From: Mactromeris polynyma
Taxonomy: Eukaryota; Mollusca; Bivalvia; Venerida; Mactridae
Reading direction: 5' to 3'
Assembly: GCA_032209605.1 (NCBI GenBank)
Contig: JASFXZ010000163.1
Location: 1 to 64,000 of the forward strand
DNA length: 64,000 nt
The position numbers and the translations under genes are program-made. The notes beneath the pieces are model-generated. The model did not search any database. It was not told where the DNA came from and was given only the letters and a program-made list of their open reading frames with translations. The first letter of the stretch is position 1, and each line of letters starts with the position of its first letter. This document shows, in pieces, positions 11,936 through 64,000 of this stretch.

Positions 11936-12660
11936 AGCATCATTAAGATAACAAAAGATGCATTTGTTTCAATATGTCTTCTCACTCTTCTGTCAGTATT
12001 AAACCATTGTTATCAAAAGGTATAAAAAAGACGTACAGTTAAATAGTAACTGCGAATGAACGATATAATTATTAAAACATTTTCACATACACCAAATCTT
12101 ACTAACTACCTCATCACTGTAATGGTGCGCTTATACAGAAAACAATGAACATATATCCGTTTATTCATCTTATTTTAATATCTTTGAAGCATTATCAGCT
12201 CGGTATTTTGTATCTAGCAGTCACTATGTTGTAATTTTGTACTGGAAGAGTATGTTAGGTGATGGTGTGAACGTTTGCCATATTTTCTGTTGTTTTGTCT
12301 CTCTTCAAAAACAGCAATTGACTCTACAACCCCTTTTTTATTGTTTTATTAGTATTGGATTTTGGCTTTTCCTCGGATACAAACATGTACGTATTTTTTT
12401 AGAAAGTGCCATTGATTTTAGTTGACGCATTTCATTACATTTACTTACTGTTTTATTTCATTATATTTTGTTAGAGATACCTATACACTATGAACTTTGT
12501 GCTGACGTTTTATTCCCTATGATAGAACACTCTGTGTGCTTCATATCGTCCTCTTCGAAATGATCTTTAGTGTTCCTTACACATTGAAGACTGTACGTGT
12601 ACATGTAATATGAATTTGTTACAGTTTTCTTTTTGTAGACATACTTTGATTTTCATAACT
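11936..12660. other. 3' flank of gene A
   Basis: Probably 3' UTR followed by intergenic DNA. No exon or repeat boundary recognised. Confidence 0.4.
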
Positions 12661-12680
12661 TTCATAGACAACTTCGGTAC

Positions 12681-14713
12681 TTTTATAACGTGGATTAATC
12701 TTTTCTATAGAGACGCAAAAAGTTGTATTTCTAATAATGGACACTTCACAAAATTCTTCCAAATAAAAAAAGGAGTGAGACAAGGTTGTCCTCTTTCATC
12801 ATATCTTTTTGTTGTATGTATAGAAATTCTTTCAATCTATATAAACAATAATCAAAACATCAAAGGGCTAAAAATTAATAATACCGAAGTTAAACAAACA
12901 CTTTTTGCAGATGATGCAAGTTTCTTCCTGGATGACTCCGAAAGCTCCTTTTTGAATCTAATAAAAAGTTTTGATAAATTTAATCAAACTTCAGGTCTTA
13001 AATTAAACGCATCAAAATGTACTGTTTTAAGAATAGGATCATTGCGCCATACAGATATCAAATTTTGTAAATCAAAGAAATTTAATTGGACTTCAAATGA
13101 AGCATCCACTCTTGGAATTCACTTCTCAAATGACACTTCCAAAATACTAAAATTAACTTAGACCCAAAAATAGATGCCTTCCAACATACACTATGTAAAT
13201 GGAAAAGATGGAAACTATCTATTATTGGAAAAAATACAGTTATCAAGTCGTTTGCACTCCCAAAATTAGTATACCCACTGACCGTTTTAATAACTCCTGA
13301 TGAAAAGAGAATAAAAACAATAAAAAATGCAATGTTTGACTTTCTTTGGGACTCTAAGTCAGATAAAATATCGAGAAATACAATTATTCAAACATACGAA
13401 AATGCAGGCCTAAAAATGTTAGATATTGATTCTTTTTTAACATCAATTAAAGCTAGCTGGGTTAAGAGAATAGTAGACAAAAATGATGCGAAATGGAATA
13501 TCATCTATAACAAAGAGCTTGAAAAATATGGGGAAAACATATTTAAATATAATACTTGCTTCGCCGATGTTGAAAAATTAAATATCAAGTTCAAGTTTCT
13601 TAGAGAGATACTAGCATCATGGTCAACAATCAACTTTACACAATCTTCACAAAACATATCAAAAGAAATAATATGGAATAACTCAAATCTAAAACAAACA
13701 AATGGCAATATGTTTCTCTATAAACCGTGGATAGAAAAAAATATTATATACATAGAACACATTTGTGACTCCCAAACTAAACAATTCCTTACATTTGAAC
13801 AGATGCATCAAAAATATGGTATCCATAAGGTCGATTTTTAAAAAAATATTTAACTCTGAAAGCAGCAATTAACAGACAATGGAACACTCAACTATGGGAA
13901 GATCAAAATAATATTCCTGAAACCAAACATCTTATTGATGAAATTAAAAACACAATTAAACCGAATAAAGTAATATATGATTTACAGCTAAAATCTAAAC
14001 AAATAAAGAACAAGCAAACTGAAAAATGGAACAAAGAACTCGCAGGAAATGAAATAAATTGGAAACATATTTTCACTATCCCTGTTAAATGTACTGTTGA
14101 TACAAAACTACGAGAATTTCAATATAAATATTTAATGACAATTATTCCAAATAACTGCTACCTTTACAGATGTAACCTTACCAATACAAGATTATGTGAT
14201 TTTTGTTCTATGAACATACACTCTCAAAAACACTTGTTCTGGGAATGCAACATTACTCAACAGTTTTGGACCGGAATTAAAATATTTCTCACAAATAAAG
14301 GATTACAAGTGGGCAACCTAAATTATATGGAAGTGTCTTTTGGACTTGAAAACCCAAATAAAGATGAAAATAAAAACGTTATAAACTACATTTTAATATT
14401 AGCAAAATACTACATCCATAAATGCAAATACACTAAAAAAATACCGGAAATCGACTCTTTTAAACTATATCTGTACAGGCGCATCGAGATTGAAAAAATG
14501 ATAGCAACTATGCAAAACAAACTTGATAATTTTATCCTGAAATGGAATGTTCACATACCTCTTACTAAAAAAATATCATGCATGATTTTTGTTATTTTTC
14601 GCAGACTGGACGATCAAAATTTTAAAAGCTCAAGTTTTTATTTATTTTATTTTATATTTTCTACTCACACACGCTGTATATTATTTTCTGTACATTATAC
14701 AATTATAAGATAA
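12681..14713 (+). pseudogene. LINE reverse transcriptase ORF2 fragment, two frameshifts
   Basis: First frame (to 13161) has IKKGVRQGCPLS and the catalytic LFADDA, then SGLKLNASKC. Frame then shifts near 13150 into ALPKLVYPLTVLIT ... FDFLWDSKSDKI ... GLKMLDIDSF, and again near 13840 into the region with DFCSMNIHSQKHLFWECNI, ending 14713. The order and wording fit L1/Tx1-type ORF2. The N-terminal endonuclease and early RT motifs are missing. Dead copy. Confidence 0.82.
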
Positions 14714-14810
14714 CTGACAACTTTGCTATGTATTATGTAATTATGTATGTTCACTGCTTTGTAAAATACTTTAAAAATAAAAGTTATCTAAAAAAAAAAA
14801 AAAAAAAAAA
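12681..14810 (+). mobile_element. 5'-truncated LINE (L1/Tx1-like) with poly(A) tail
   Basis: Starts inside the reverse transcriptase and ends in a run of about 22 A preceded by AAAAATAAAAG. It is bounded by TTCATAGACAACTTCGGTAC (12661-12680) and the same 20-mer with one change (14811-14830), a target-site duplication. About 2.1 kb. Non-autonomous by truncation and frameshifts. Confidence 0.85.
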
Positions 14811-14849
14811 TTCATAGACAACTTTGGTACATAATGTTGATATTGAAAA

Positions 14850-15089
14850 GAGCGCCGCTGTACGATTATTTACAACCTCTTCTTTAAATGACGTCAGTTC
14901 CAGTAAACGTCACATGTGACGTCACCATGTACTGACAGTAAGCAATATTTTACCCATATTGCAATCTGATAACGCAGTGACCATATGGAGTAAATATTGT
15001 TTCCAACTTGCAAATAGTGACATCATAGGTTGCTTTTTCTTGAAATGACGTCACTTACAGAGGAGGTTGTAAATCCCATAGCAGCGCTC
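14850..15089. mobile_element. CRE-carrying MITE, copy 3
   Basis: GAGCGCCGCTGTACGATT to CCCATAGCAGCGCTC; has AATGACGTCAGTTCC, CATGTGACGTCACC and AAATGACGTCACTT. Lies 20 bp past the LINE insertion, between genes A and B. Confidence 0.78.
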
Positions 15090-15600
15090 AAAATGAAATT
15101 GTGTCAACATACTGACAAAACACGCTGGCGTCGTGGCTTTTTTTCCAGATGATGTTTGTACGAGTATAATGTTCTGTTCAGGAGAAATTTAGAACTGTTT
15201 TGTTTATTGATATTTTGTGATATGTCAGACAATAAAACTTTAACTTTACATAGAAATCTGCTGTTTATATATCTTCTATATTGGGATAATTGAATTTTGT
15301 GTGTGTGTTAATACTCCACAAAGCGCTGTCACATATAGATGGCAACTTTATTTAATGAACATATTATTATGATGACTGTATTCTAGCATACATTTGTTAA
15401 GTCCTTATTGCTTCTAATTACTATTTATACTTTTGATTTAACTGACTTGAAAGCACTTAAACTTCATGGTTATATTGCATCGCCCTTGTAAGGATGCACC
15501 GATTGATCAAAGTAAACTACTCCCTTAATTCCCTTGTATGATGTATGTTTTAAATTTACTTCATTGTCTATATTCATCACATCTTCAACAATAATTTCCA
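15090..15600. other. Intergenic, nothing recognised
   Basis: AT-rich, stop-dense in all frames; a TG run at about 15298. No feature supported. Confidence 0.4.
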
Positions 15601-15606
15601 CGGGTC

Positions 15607-15945
15607 GTGAAAAATCGGACCGGACTTTATACTTAACTCATCTGGAGGTCAAAGTTCAAGAAGTTTGGGTAGGGTGTAAAGTCCACGACAATTTTTGGCC
15701 GAACCAATCCCTGTACAGGGACAGGTCCAGAAAAAATCGGACCCGACTTTATACTCAACCCATGTCGAGGTCAAAGTTCAAGTTTGGGCAGGCAGTAAAG
15801 TCTGGTCCGATTTTGGGCCGTACCAATCCCGGTACCGGGAAAAAATCGGACCCGACTTTATACTCAACCCATTTCGGGTGCCTTATTCAAGTTTGGTCGG
15901 GTTTTAAGTTCGATTTTTTGGGCCGAACCGATTCTGGTACTTGGA
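15607..15945. repeat. Tandem repeat, about 115-bp unit, three copies
   Basis: Each unit has AAAATCGGACCCGACTTTAT, ACTCAACCCAT, AAGTTCAAGTTTGG and GGCCGAACCAATCC. Higher GC than surroundings. Creates spurious frames 15534-16037. Confidence 0.75.
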
Positions 15946-16849
15946 CAGCTGGCTCTTTATCCGCCTCCAGACGTGTATTCACAGCGGACTCGTTCGAATG
16001 TTTATCAATATCAGTGTTTGCTTTGTATTCAACCTAGGTCGTAAATTGAATGTTGATGTACAATGTACGATTGCTGCGCCAACTTCAATTAGTTCATAAT
16101 TTTGGCAAGCAATAAATGATTGCACAAACTCGATCGGTCACATAAAATATGAAATGTCATGAACATGAGATACTAGATGTTCTCCGAACGTTCTCGATGG
16201 CGCTGAAAGTTTATATATTATGAGAAGCTCCAATGTACAACACCATAATACAGATCTTAGGAGTATGATAACAAAACATCGTTAGCATCGTAGATTTTCG
16301 GTCTTCTTAACGGAACAGTAAACTATCAAAGGTACCAGTCACTTTGCGCTGGTCTTGTGTACTGAGAAACGCGTTGTTCATTGGCTACTCAAGTGGGTGA
16401 AGCTTATGTTTTCGAGTTTGTTCATTACATTTGTATTTGGTATACGATACAATTAATCCTTCCAACGCTGGTTCTTCGGCGTGTGTTGAGGCGGAAAACA
16501 ATTGTATTCATCGGTGCTAAACAGATACGTAACGTATGCGTAACTGTCAAGGTTATGTCAGATTGTAATCTGTCACGTCATATTTCTATTTAATCATGTT
16601 AGAATGCGAAGATCACTCTCAAGGCAATTTTGTCATGTTTTGCAGTATAAAATGAACAACACGATATTCGAACGATTTGCAAATATATAGAAGTTTCATG
16701 ATAGAAAACATGCTTTATTACAAATATAAATAAATCCATTTAAATGGCCGAAAGATAAGCATGTATGTTTGATTCTGAAACAGAATAGTATTGGACTTTG
16801 GTATGAGAGTATTGTGTTAGTTTAGTCGGCTGGTATATAAAACAAGAGA

Positions 16850-17150
16850 ATCAAAACAAGAAATATCTTGAAAAAAGATGGTTGGCCTAATTTAAAGGTT
16901 AATATTTCTTGTGCAACTTAACATAATGCCGAAATATTTCGATTGCTGGTCACTCCAGATCCAAAATGGAGTTTCGTTAATTCACCGAAATTCAGTGGAT
17001 TTTGGTAAGGTAACGTACCCTTTATCGAAAAGTTAACCAATCCGCGTCAAGGTTACACGTGTTGACTGCCTTTGTGGTTAACATAAGATTTGATTGGTTT
17101 ACACAACACTGATATTCAAAACAGCACAACCAGGTTAGTACATTGAGATA
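16850..17150 (+). repeat. Dispersed repeat, GGTTAACCAATCC family, copy 1
   Basis: About 300 bp between genes A and B, inverted relative to 39030-39310 (shared CACTGAATTTTGG, AACCAATCC-x-CGTCAAGGTTAC and ACACAACACTGATAT). A partial copy is at 53200-53295. Confidence 0.6.
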
Positions 17151-17429
17151 GATACATATGATAGAAAAACAATTTCAAAGTGTGCATCCACTGCACACGT
17201 TTGTCTTGATTCTGTGTTGTTGTATAGTCCGTTTATATTTACAAGCCAGCCAATGAAAACATGTTTTGCAAAATATTGACCAATAAACACTCGTATACAC
17301 ATCTAATTTTGAATTGATAGTAGACGAACTCTTTCTTCACTTGCATTAATAAAACAACCAAGTTGGTGTTTGCATCCTAGTTTCAGAACATTCCATACAA
17401 TACAGACACGAGTCTGTGTAGAATCCTGA

Positions 17430-59401
<41,972 letters not shown>

Positions 59402-62269
59402 CTCGACAATGAGTTTGTCAGTTCACAAATGTCTCAGAATATTCATTATTCAGGCGTATTTCACTAAATTCAAACTTTCTACGTCACGTAAATTCACATG
59501 TAATCGCAATTACCTCGCCCAACCAGAATATTAATACTTAAATCTTTACAGCGTGTCTTACTGTAAAGTTTACAGGTTTGGTCAAAGTAAAATCAATAAA
59601 TGGGCGTATAACTTCGCTGAATCCAATATTCTCTCATTTTTTTGTTCTCAATTTATTTAATCCTAATAATATATTTCATACTCCCTTGTATACCCGGACT
59701 GAATCTCCATATCGACGTTCAGCGTGTCGTAAATGTTTTAATAGACTTGTTATACATTTAACCTGTCAGGGGCCTTATTCATTTCAAGACTGAAACACAG
59801 ACAGACTGAGACTTTAAATAAGCAAAAGTTATATTTACCAGCCTATTTTTTTCATTGAATCTAAACAAATACAATTTTATCTGAATATTTTTTGTTACCC
59901 ACTAAGCAGTTTTTTTCATTTTTTATTAAAATCTATACCGAAATAACAACACAGGAGTAAATTGAACATTCGATATTTTAAAGTCTTGGTCTAAATTTAA
60001 GTCTTACAATGTTAGTGAATCATGCCCGAGAGTTATCGATAGTTTTCATGTTAATCTGAAGTTGATTTTCAATTCAATTTGATGGCAGTACATCAATATC
60101 GCAATCTCTCCTGAGTGGTCCTCTCTAAAGTAGCAACCTCTCTTCAACAACAGTGTTTTTTTCTTTAAGTAAGATTTTACAGCCAATTGAACTTCTCAAA
60201 AACAACAACCTCTCAACAACGGCCGACATTTGCGTCTCTCAAATGGCGTTGCTGTGGAGAGTACAGGGGCGGATCCAGGATTTGGTCTTAGGGGGGGGGG
60301 GTGCGTAACTTTTTGGTCATTGTTTAGTTTTGGTCCAGCCTTATACAACGGCAATAAATGTGTTTTATTCTTTGTTTTTAAGTTATTGAACATAAAACCA
60401 ATACAGAATTGCTTAATTGAAAATCTTATAATTAAAGGTCTTTGTATGTTTTCTTATTTATACTCAGACATACATGCAAGGTTGTGGAATTGTAGGGTGG
60501 CACGCGCCGGGCGCTATTGGAGTTTGCATTGTGTTTTCAAAGCCGAATTTTGCATTCGTCGGCATTTCGATCGAACTAGCTAAAGACGCATGTATAGTTA
60601 ACATCTTTGAACATGTGAGCTTATATAAATATGAAATAAGACAATTCAACCACGGCATTAAGAGTGACAAAACGCGGTTCTTTTTGGCGGTTGCGAAAGC
60701 AAATGTTTACCGTTATTATCGTTTGAACCTGACATTGACCTACGGAAATCCCTTAAATTGACCATCATAATGACATTGATTTACTTATTAAAACAGTTAT
60801 GATTACCTCACCTTTCGAATGAGTATTTTTAATGTATGATTTTAATAAATTTTATTTCTTAAACTTTAATTTTTCTACAAACTAAATAAAACGACGCATT
60901 ATGGTCGCCATCTAGACTTTCTGAGCCCACGCTAAAAATCAGTCCAGTTTCTCCCAACATTTGTATTATCAAATGTTTTGTAACTGAATTCCAAAATGTG
61001 GCAAACATTTTACATACCAGAATGATAGGGTTAGTCGTTTTAATTGAAAACGCGTTTTTCACTCGTAATAGTCGCAGGACTGGTATTTTTTATTTACGGA
61101 TCGTTTGATACTGAACTAATTTATTGCTCATTTATTGTTTACACGGGCTTAGTTTGTTTACATCTAATGTTATGTGTTTATGCATCACGCACCAGTAACC
61201 ATTCTTAGTCTATACGGTCCGTGAGAATACGACTATGCTTTTACTACTGTCGTCGTATTTGTTTAGAAATATTGATGAAACTGACAAAGCCAAACTAATC
61301 CATCCATTGTTATTTCGTTCATGATTGGTAATCTAAAAATTGTTTTCCTTTTTCTATGCTCATTTTCGTTCAGCTTTAAAATCAAAAACACACCATACTG
61401 CAGTTAGAGATACTGTTGATGATTAAAACATTATAATTCTTATAAATATACAAGCGACACAGACTGCTTTTAACATACATGTGTGTTAATCGGCAATTTA
61501 TAATCAAACATATTTCCACATCCTACCCATTATTTAGAGTAAATGGATCTTGGGGGAACAAATTATTTTTAAGGTTGGCCTTAGCACATAGCCTAGTGTA
61601 TCAATGATGAATTATTATGCTATATATTATATTCTAACTTCATATTCATATCCACCGAATAATGCCCATTTCAGGGGTAAATGACATTTGAACTGTTCAA
61701 CCGTTCAAATTACAAAATTATACACACTCATGCTGATGCAGACAATTCTCCATATTTCAGATGCTGATATTTTAAGTTGTATCGACATGGGTATTTCATG
61801 GATTCTCAATGGATTAATTTCCGGTCTAGTGACAGTAAAAAGGCCCGGAACACCTAAAGTAATTACATATGAATACATTTTAAGTCATGTGAAATGAATT
61901 AAGCCATGCATTGGTGGGCAATACAAACTCCGAATATCAATCTGATATTTACCAACAGCGAATTAAGATTAGGTAAAACATGATAGGTTATAGCTAGTAA
62001 TTAAGTTAGGTCATTTTGGGGGAAACTGATGTAATTAATCGATCGAAGGTATTTTATGACCGAGGGAGTTGTGTACACCAAATGCAGTTTGCAGTTTATA
62101 TTATAGAGTAAAATGCACAATTAAGGTATTCATATCGAAGAAGGTATTGCACGATTTAAGCACATATTAACGGCAGTTCAATCATTAACCCACGTCTGTC
62201 ATACTGTGATTAATTATGTGTGCATCGGTCGTATTGTTTTGTTACGTAATTTTAAACATCGAACGCCAC
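59402..62269. other. 5' flank of gene B: no gene supported
   Basis: Expected to contain the gene B promoter, but I see no convincing TATA or other signal. Holds a decayed MITE (59767-60031), a CTCTCC repeat (60107-60265) and a GGGGCGGATCCAGGATTT repeat start with a G10 run (about 60264-60301), otherwise unique AT-rich DNA. Confidence 0.4.
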
Positions 62270-62283
62270 TTGACTGACCATCA

Positions 62284-62526
62284 GCCGCGGCCGTGGTCCA
62301 GTGGTTAGTGCACTGGACTTGTAACCCGGCGAACCGGGTTCGATTCCCGGTCGCGGCATGAAAATTTGACAAAAATGTCGATTTTCCTCCTCATGTGGAG
62401 AAGTTGCCGGATCCTTGTTGAAGGGTAAGGGTTAGATTTCAGTCCAGGAAAAACTGGTTAGGTGAACCGGCCGCCGTATAACTGAAATATTGTTGAGAAA
62501 CGGCGTTAAACCGGATGAAACAAACA
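62284..62526 (+). mobile_element. Intact SINE with tRNA-Thr-like head
   Basis: Perfect 14-bp duplications TTGACTGACCATCA at 62270-62283 and 62527-62540. Head 62284-62358 can fold like a tRNA with a 7-bp acceptor stem (GCCGCGG / TCGCGGC), A box TGGTCCAGTGG, loop CTTGTAA (anticodon TGT, Thr) and B box GGTTCGATTCC. Body ends TGAAATATTGTTGAGAAACG-GCG. The anticodon stem has a mismatch, so it is not a tRNA gene. Confidence 0.9.
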
Positions 62527-62913
62527 TTGACTGACCATCAATCGTAACGCGATTACATGAGACACCTTAAATTGCGTCAATTGTGTTAGTGTATATTTGT
62601 ATTTTAATTCAATTTAGCACTGTGTCGCAACATGCATATATATACATATTGATTGGGCTGTAAGAACATCGCCATAGTGTTGCAATTTAGTCAGGAAAAC
62701 ATCTGTGAAAACACGTTTTTCTACACACAGCGGTTAACGAAATATACGAACTTGAATTCGGTGTAGTTGGAACATTGGTTAAGTATATATATATATACAC
62801 GGTTAATTTATAACAATTAATTGCACGAATGCAACATAAAAATGTAATGACGCTATCGGTAAGCTTAATCCTGTTTTGCATTAAATACAGAAATCTTAGA
62901 TTTCGTCAGATCT

Positions 62914-63150
62914 TCAATAATTCCAACACGGACATAAATCCCCAACGTATATCCAGGAGCCAAGATAAATAATATGAACATTTAAATTCCTCATCATTTG
63001 ATCAGATGACAGACGTTTAAAGTGTCTGAGTATGGGATCTTTCATGCTTATTTCTATATCCATTAAACAGCTGTAGACACGATGTGGCGAATCCATTTCC
63101 ATTCGAGTACTAACTGCAGTTCCATAACAGAAGAAAGTCTTAATTGAACA
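62914..63150 (-). other. Unassigned open frame, possible exon
   Basis: Stop-to-stop frame of about 79 codons including MDSPHRVYSCLMDIEISMKD; no family recognised. A possible acceptor (aactgcag) is at about 63117. No donor with matching context was confirmed. Confidence 0.2.
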
Positions 63151-63424
63151 TTATACATATATAACCTGCATTTTGAAAGTTGTGATTGCGTTGGGAACCC
63201 ATGCATTGGCATAATACACTAAAGCGTTGTTTGTGTTAAGTAAAACTTCATACAAATCGGTTCAGTAGATATCAGAGTATTCGATAATCCACTTAAGGCA
63301 TAAAACAATATGCGTCTACTACATGTTGCTGATAATAAATAACAATACATACGTATGCGCTATATACACTGCCCTCCAAAAGTTCCTTCTCGCTTTGACA
63401 ATTTCCCATTGAAATAAATATATT

Positions 63425-63930
63425 GCCATAATAATGCAATAGAAAATGAGTTACATGTTATTTTGAATTGTCCGGTATATAACGATGTAAGACAAGAGCT
63501 GTTCACAAAAGCTAATACATGTAATATTCATTTTTATCATTTGTCAGATTCTGATAATTATTGTTTTCTGTTTTCAAACCCAGACATGATACGTAGTTGT
63601 GCCAAAACCTGTTTTTTAATTCTTCAAAGACGTCAATTTTTACTTTGTAAATAACTTTTATACATCGTAGATGCTAAAGTGTTTCTTTCGGTGTTCTTTT
63701 TATTGTGCTTTAGAACAATAGTTATATTACCAGATAAGCTGATTATTTTAATTATATATTATATATACTGCAATAATGATAAGCATTTGTGTGATATGAT
63801 TCTTATGTCATCTCTTATAACTCCTCTAAGGAGTGGCATTGTATTTTAAATTGCTACTGTATTCTGTGATTATTGTAATTATTGTATGTACAATGATACG
63901 ATGTAAATAAAGATTACTACTACTATTTGT
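63425..63930 (+). mobile_element. 3' end of another LINE
   Basis: Frame to TAA at 63654 reads CHNNAIENELHVILNCPVYN then DVRQELF ... CAKTCFLILQRRQ, the zinc-knuckle-like RT C-terminus of non-LTR elements. A 3' UTR follows, ending GTAAATAAAGATTACTACTA. Different family from 12681-14810. Confidence 0.7.
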
Positions 63931-64000
63931 TTTACATGCAATAGATCGAAAATACTTTTTAACACAGCAATAATTTTCTGTAGAAGTATTAATTAATTTG

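Noticed and set aside
15534..16037. 167-codon plus-strand frame
   Set aside because: Runs through a GC-richer tandem repeat and shifts across units; no domain and no splice support.
60474..60761. 95-codon plus-strand frame
   Set aside because: No recognised family, no splice signals, and the opposite strand is equally open; treated as chance.
62284..62358. tRNA-Thr(TGT) gene
   Set aside because: Head of a SINE with flanking target duplications and a mismatch in the anticodon stem.

Overview
The window is animal nuclear DNA, AT-rich, with long introns and dense with transposon debris. The protein families (a vWD/EGF membrane protein and an ADAMTS metalloproteinase), tRNA-headed SINEs ending in a gaaatattgttgag-cggcgt-type tail, and many short palindromic MITEs suggest a lophotrochozoan, most likely a bivalve mollusc. 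That taxonomic call is inference. All splice sites were placed by eye from AG/GT signals plus reading-frame continuity.

Two multi-exon genes lie tail to tail. Gene A (+ strand, exons from 622 to 11935, 5' end outside the window) has 13 visible exons that join in one frame of 759 codons plus stop. They encode a von Willebrand D domain, a spacer with furin-like basic clusters, one EGF-like domain, a Cys-rich part, one membrane helix and a cytoplasmic tail. Gene B (- strand, 59401 down to 17430) appears complete: 24 exons join in frame to a 1087-residue protein with a signal peptide, prodomain, furin site, zinc metalloprotease (HELGHTLNMVHD), disintegrin-like, TSP1, Cys-rich and spacer regions of an ADAMTS. 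It then continues unusually into a Thr/Ser-rich mucin-like stalk, an LDL-receptor class A module and a C-terminal hydrophobic tail that looks like a GPI-anchor signal. This membrane-tethered ADAMTS is the most interesting object here. The two genes would give one surface receptor-like protein and one surface protease; nothing shows that they act together.

Between the genes (11936-17429) sits a 5'-truncated, frameshifted LINE copy with a 20-bp target duplication, a CRE-bearing MITE and a tandem repeat. Gene B introns hold several MITE families with CAGT-type or long inverted ends, a non-autonomous hAT element with a perfect 8-bp duplication inside a 23-bp satellite, a roughly 1-kb 10-bp/4-bp minisatellite and a second LINE fragment. 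Upstream of gene B (59402-64000) there is no gene I can support, only a SINE with a perfect 14-bp duplication and the 3' end of another LINE.

Most open frames in the window come from repeats and are not genes.
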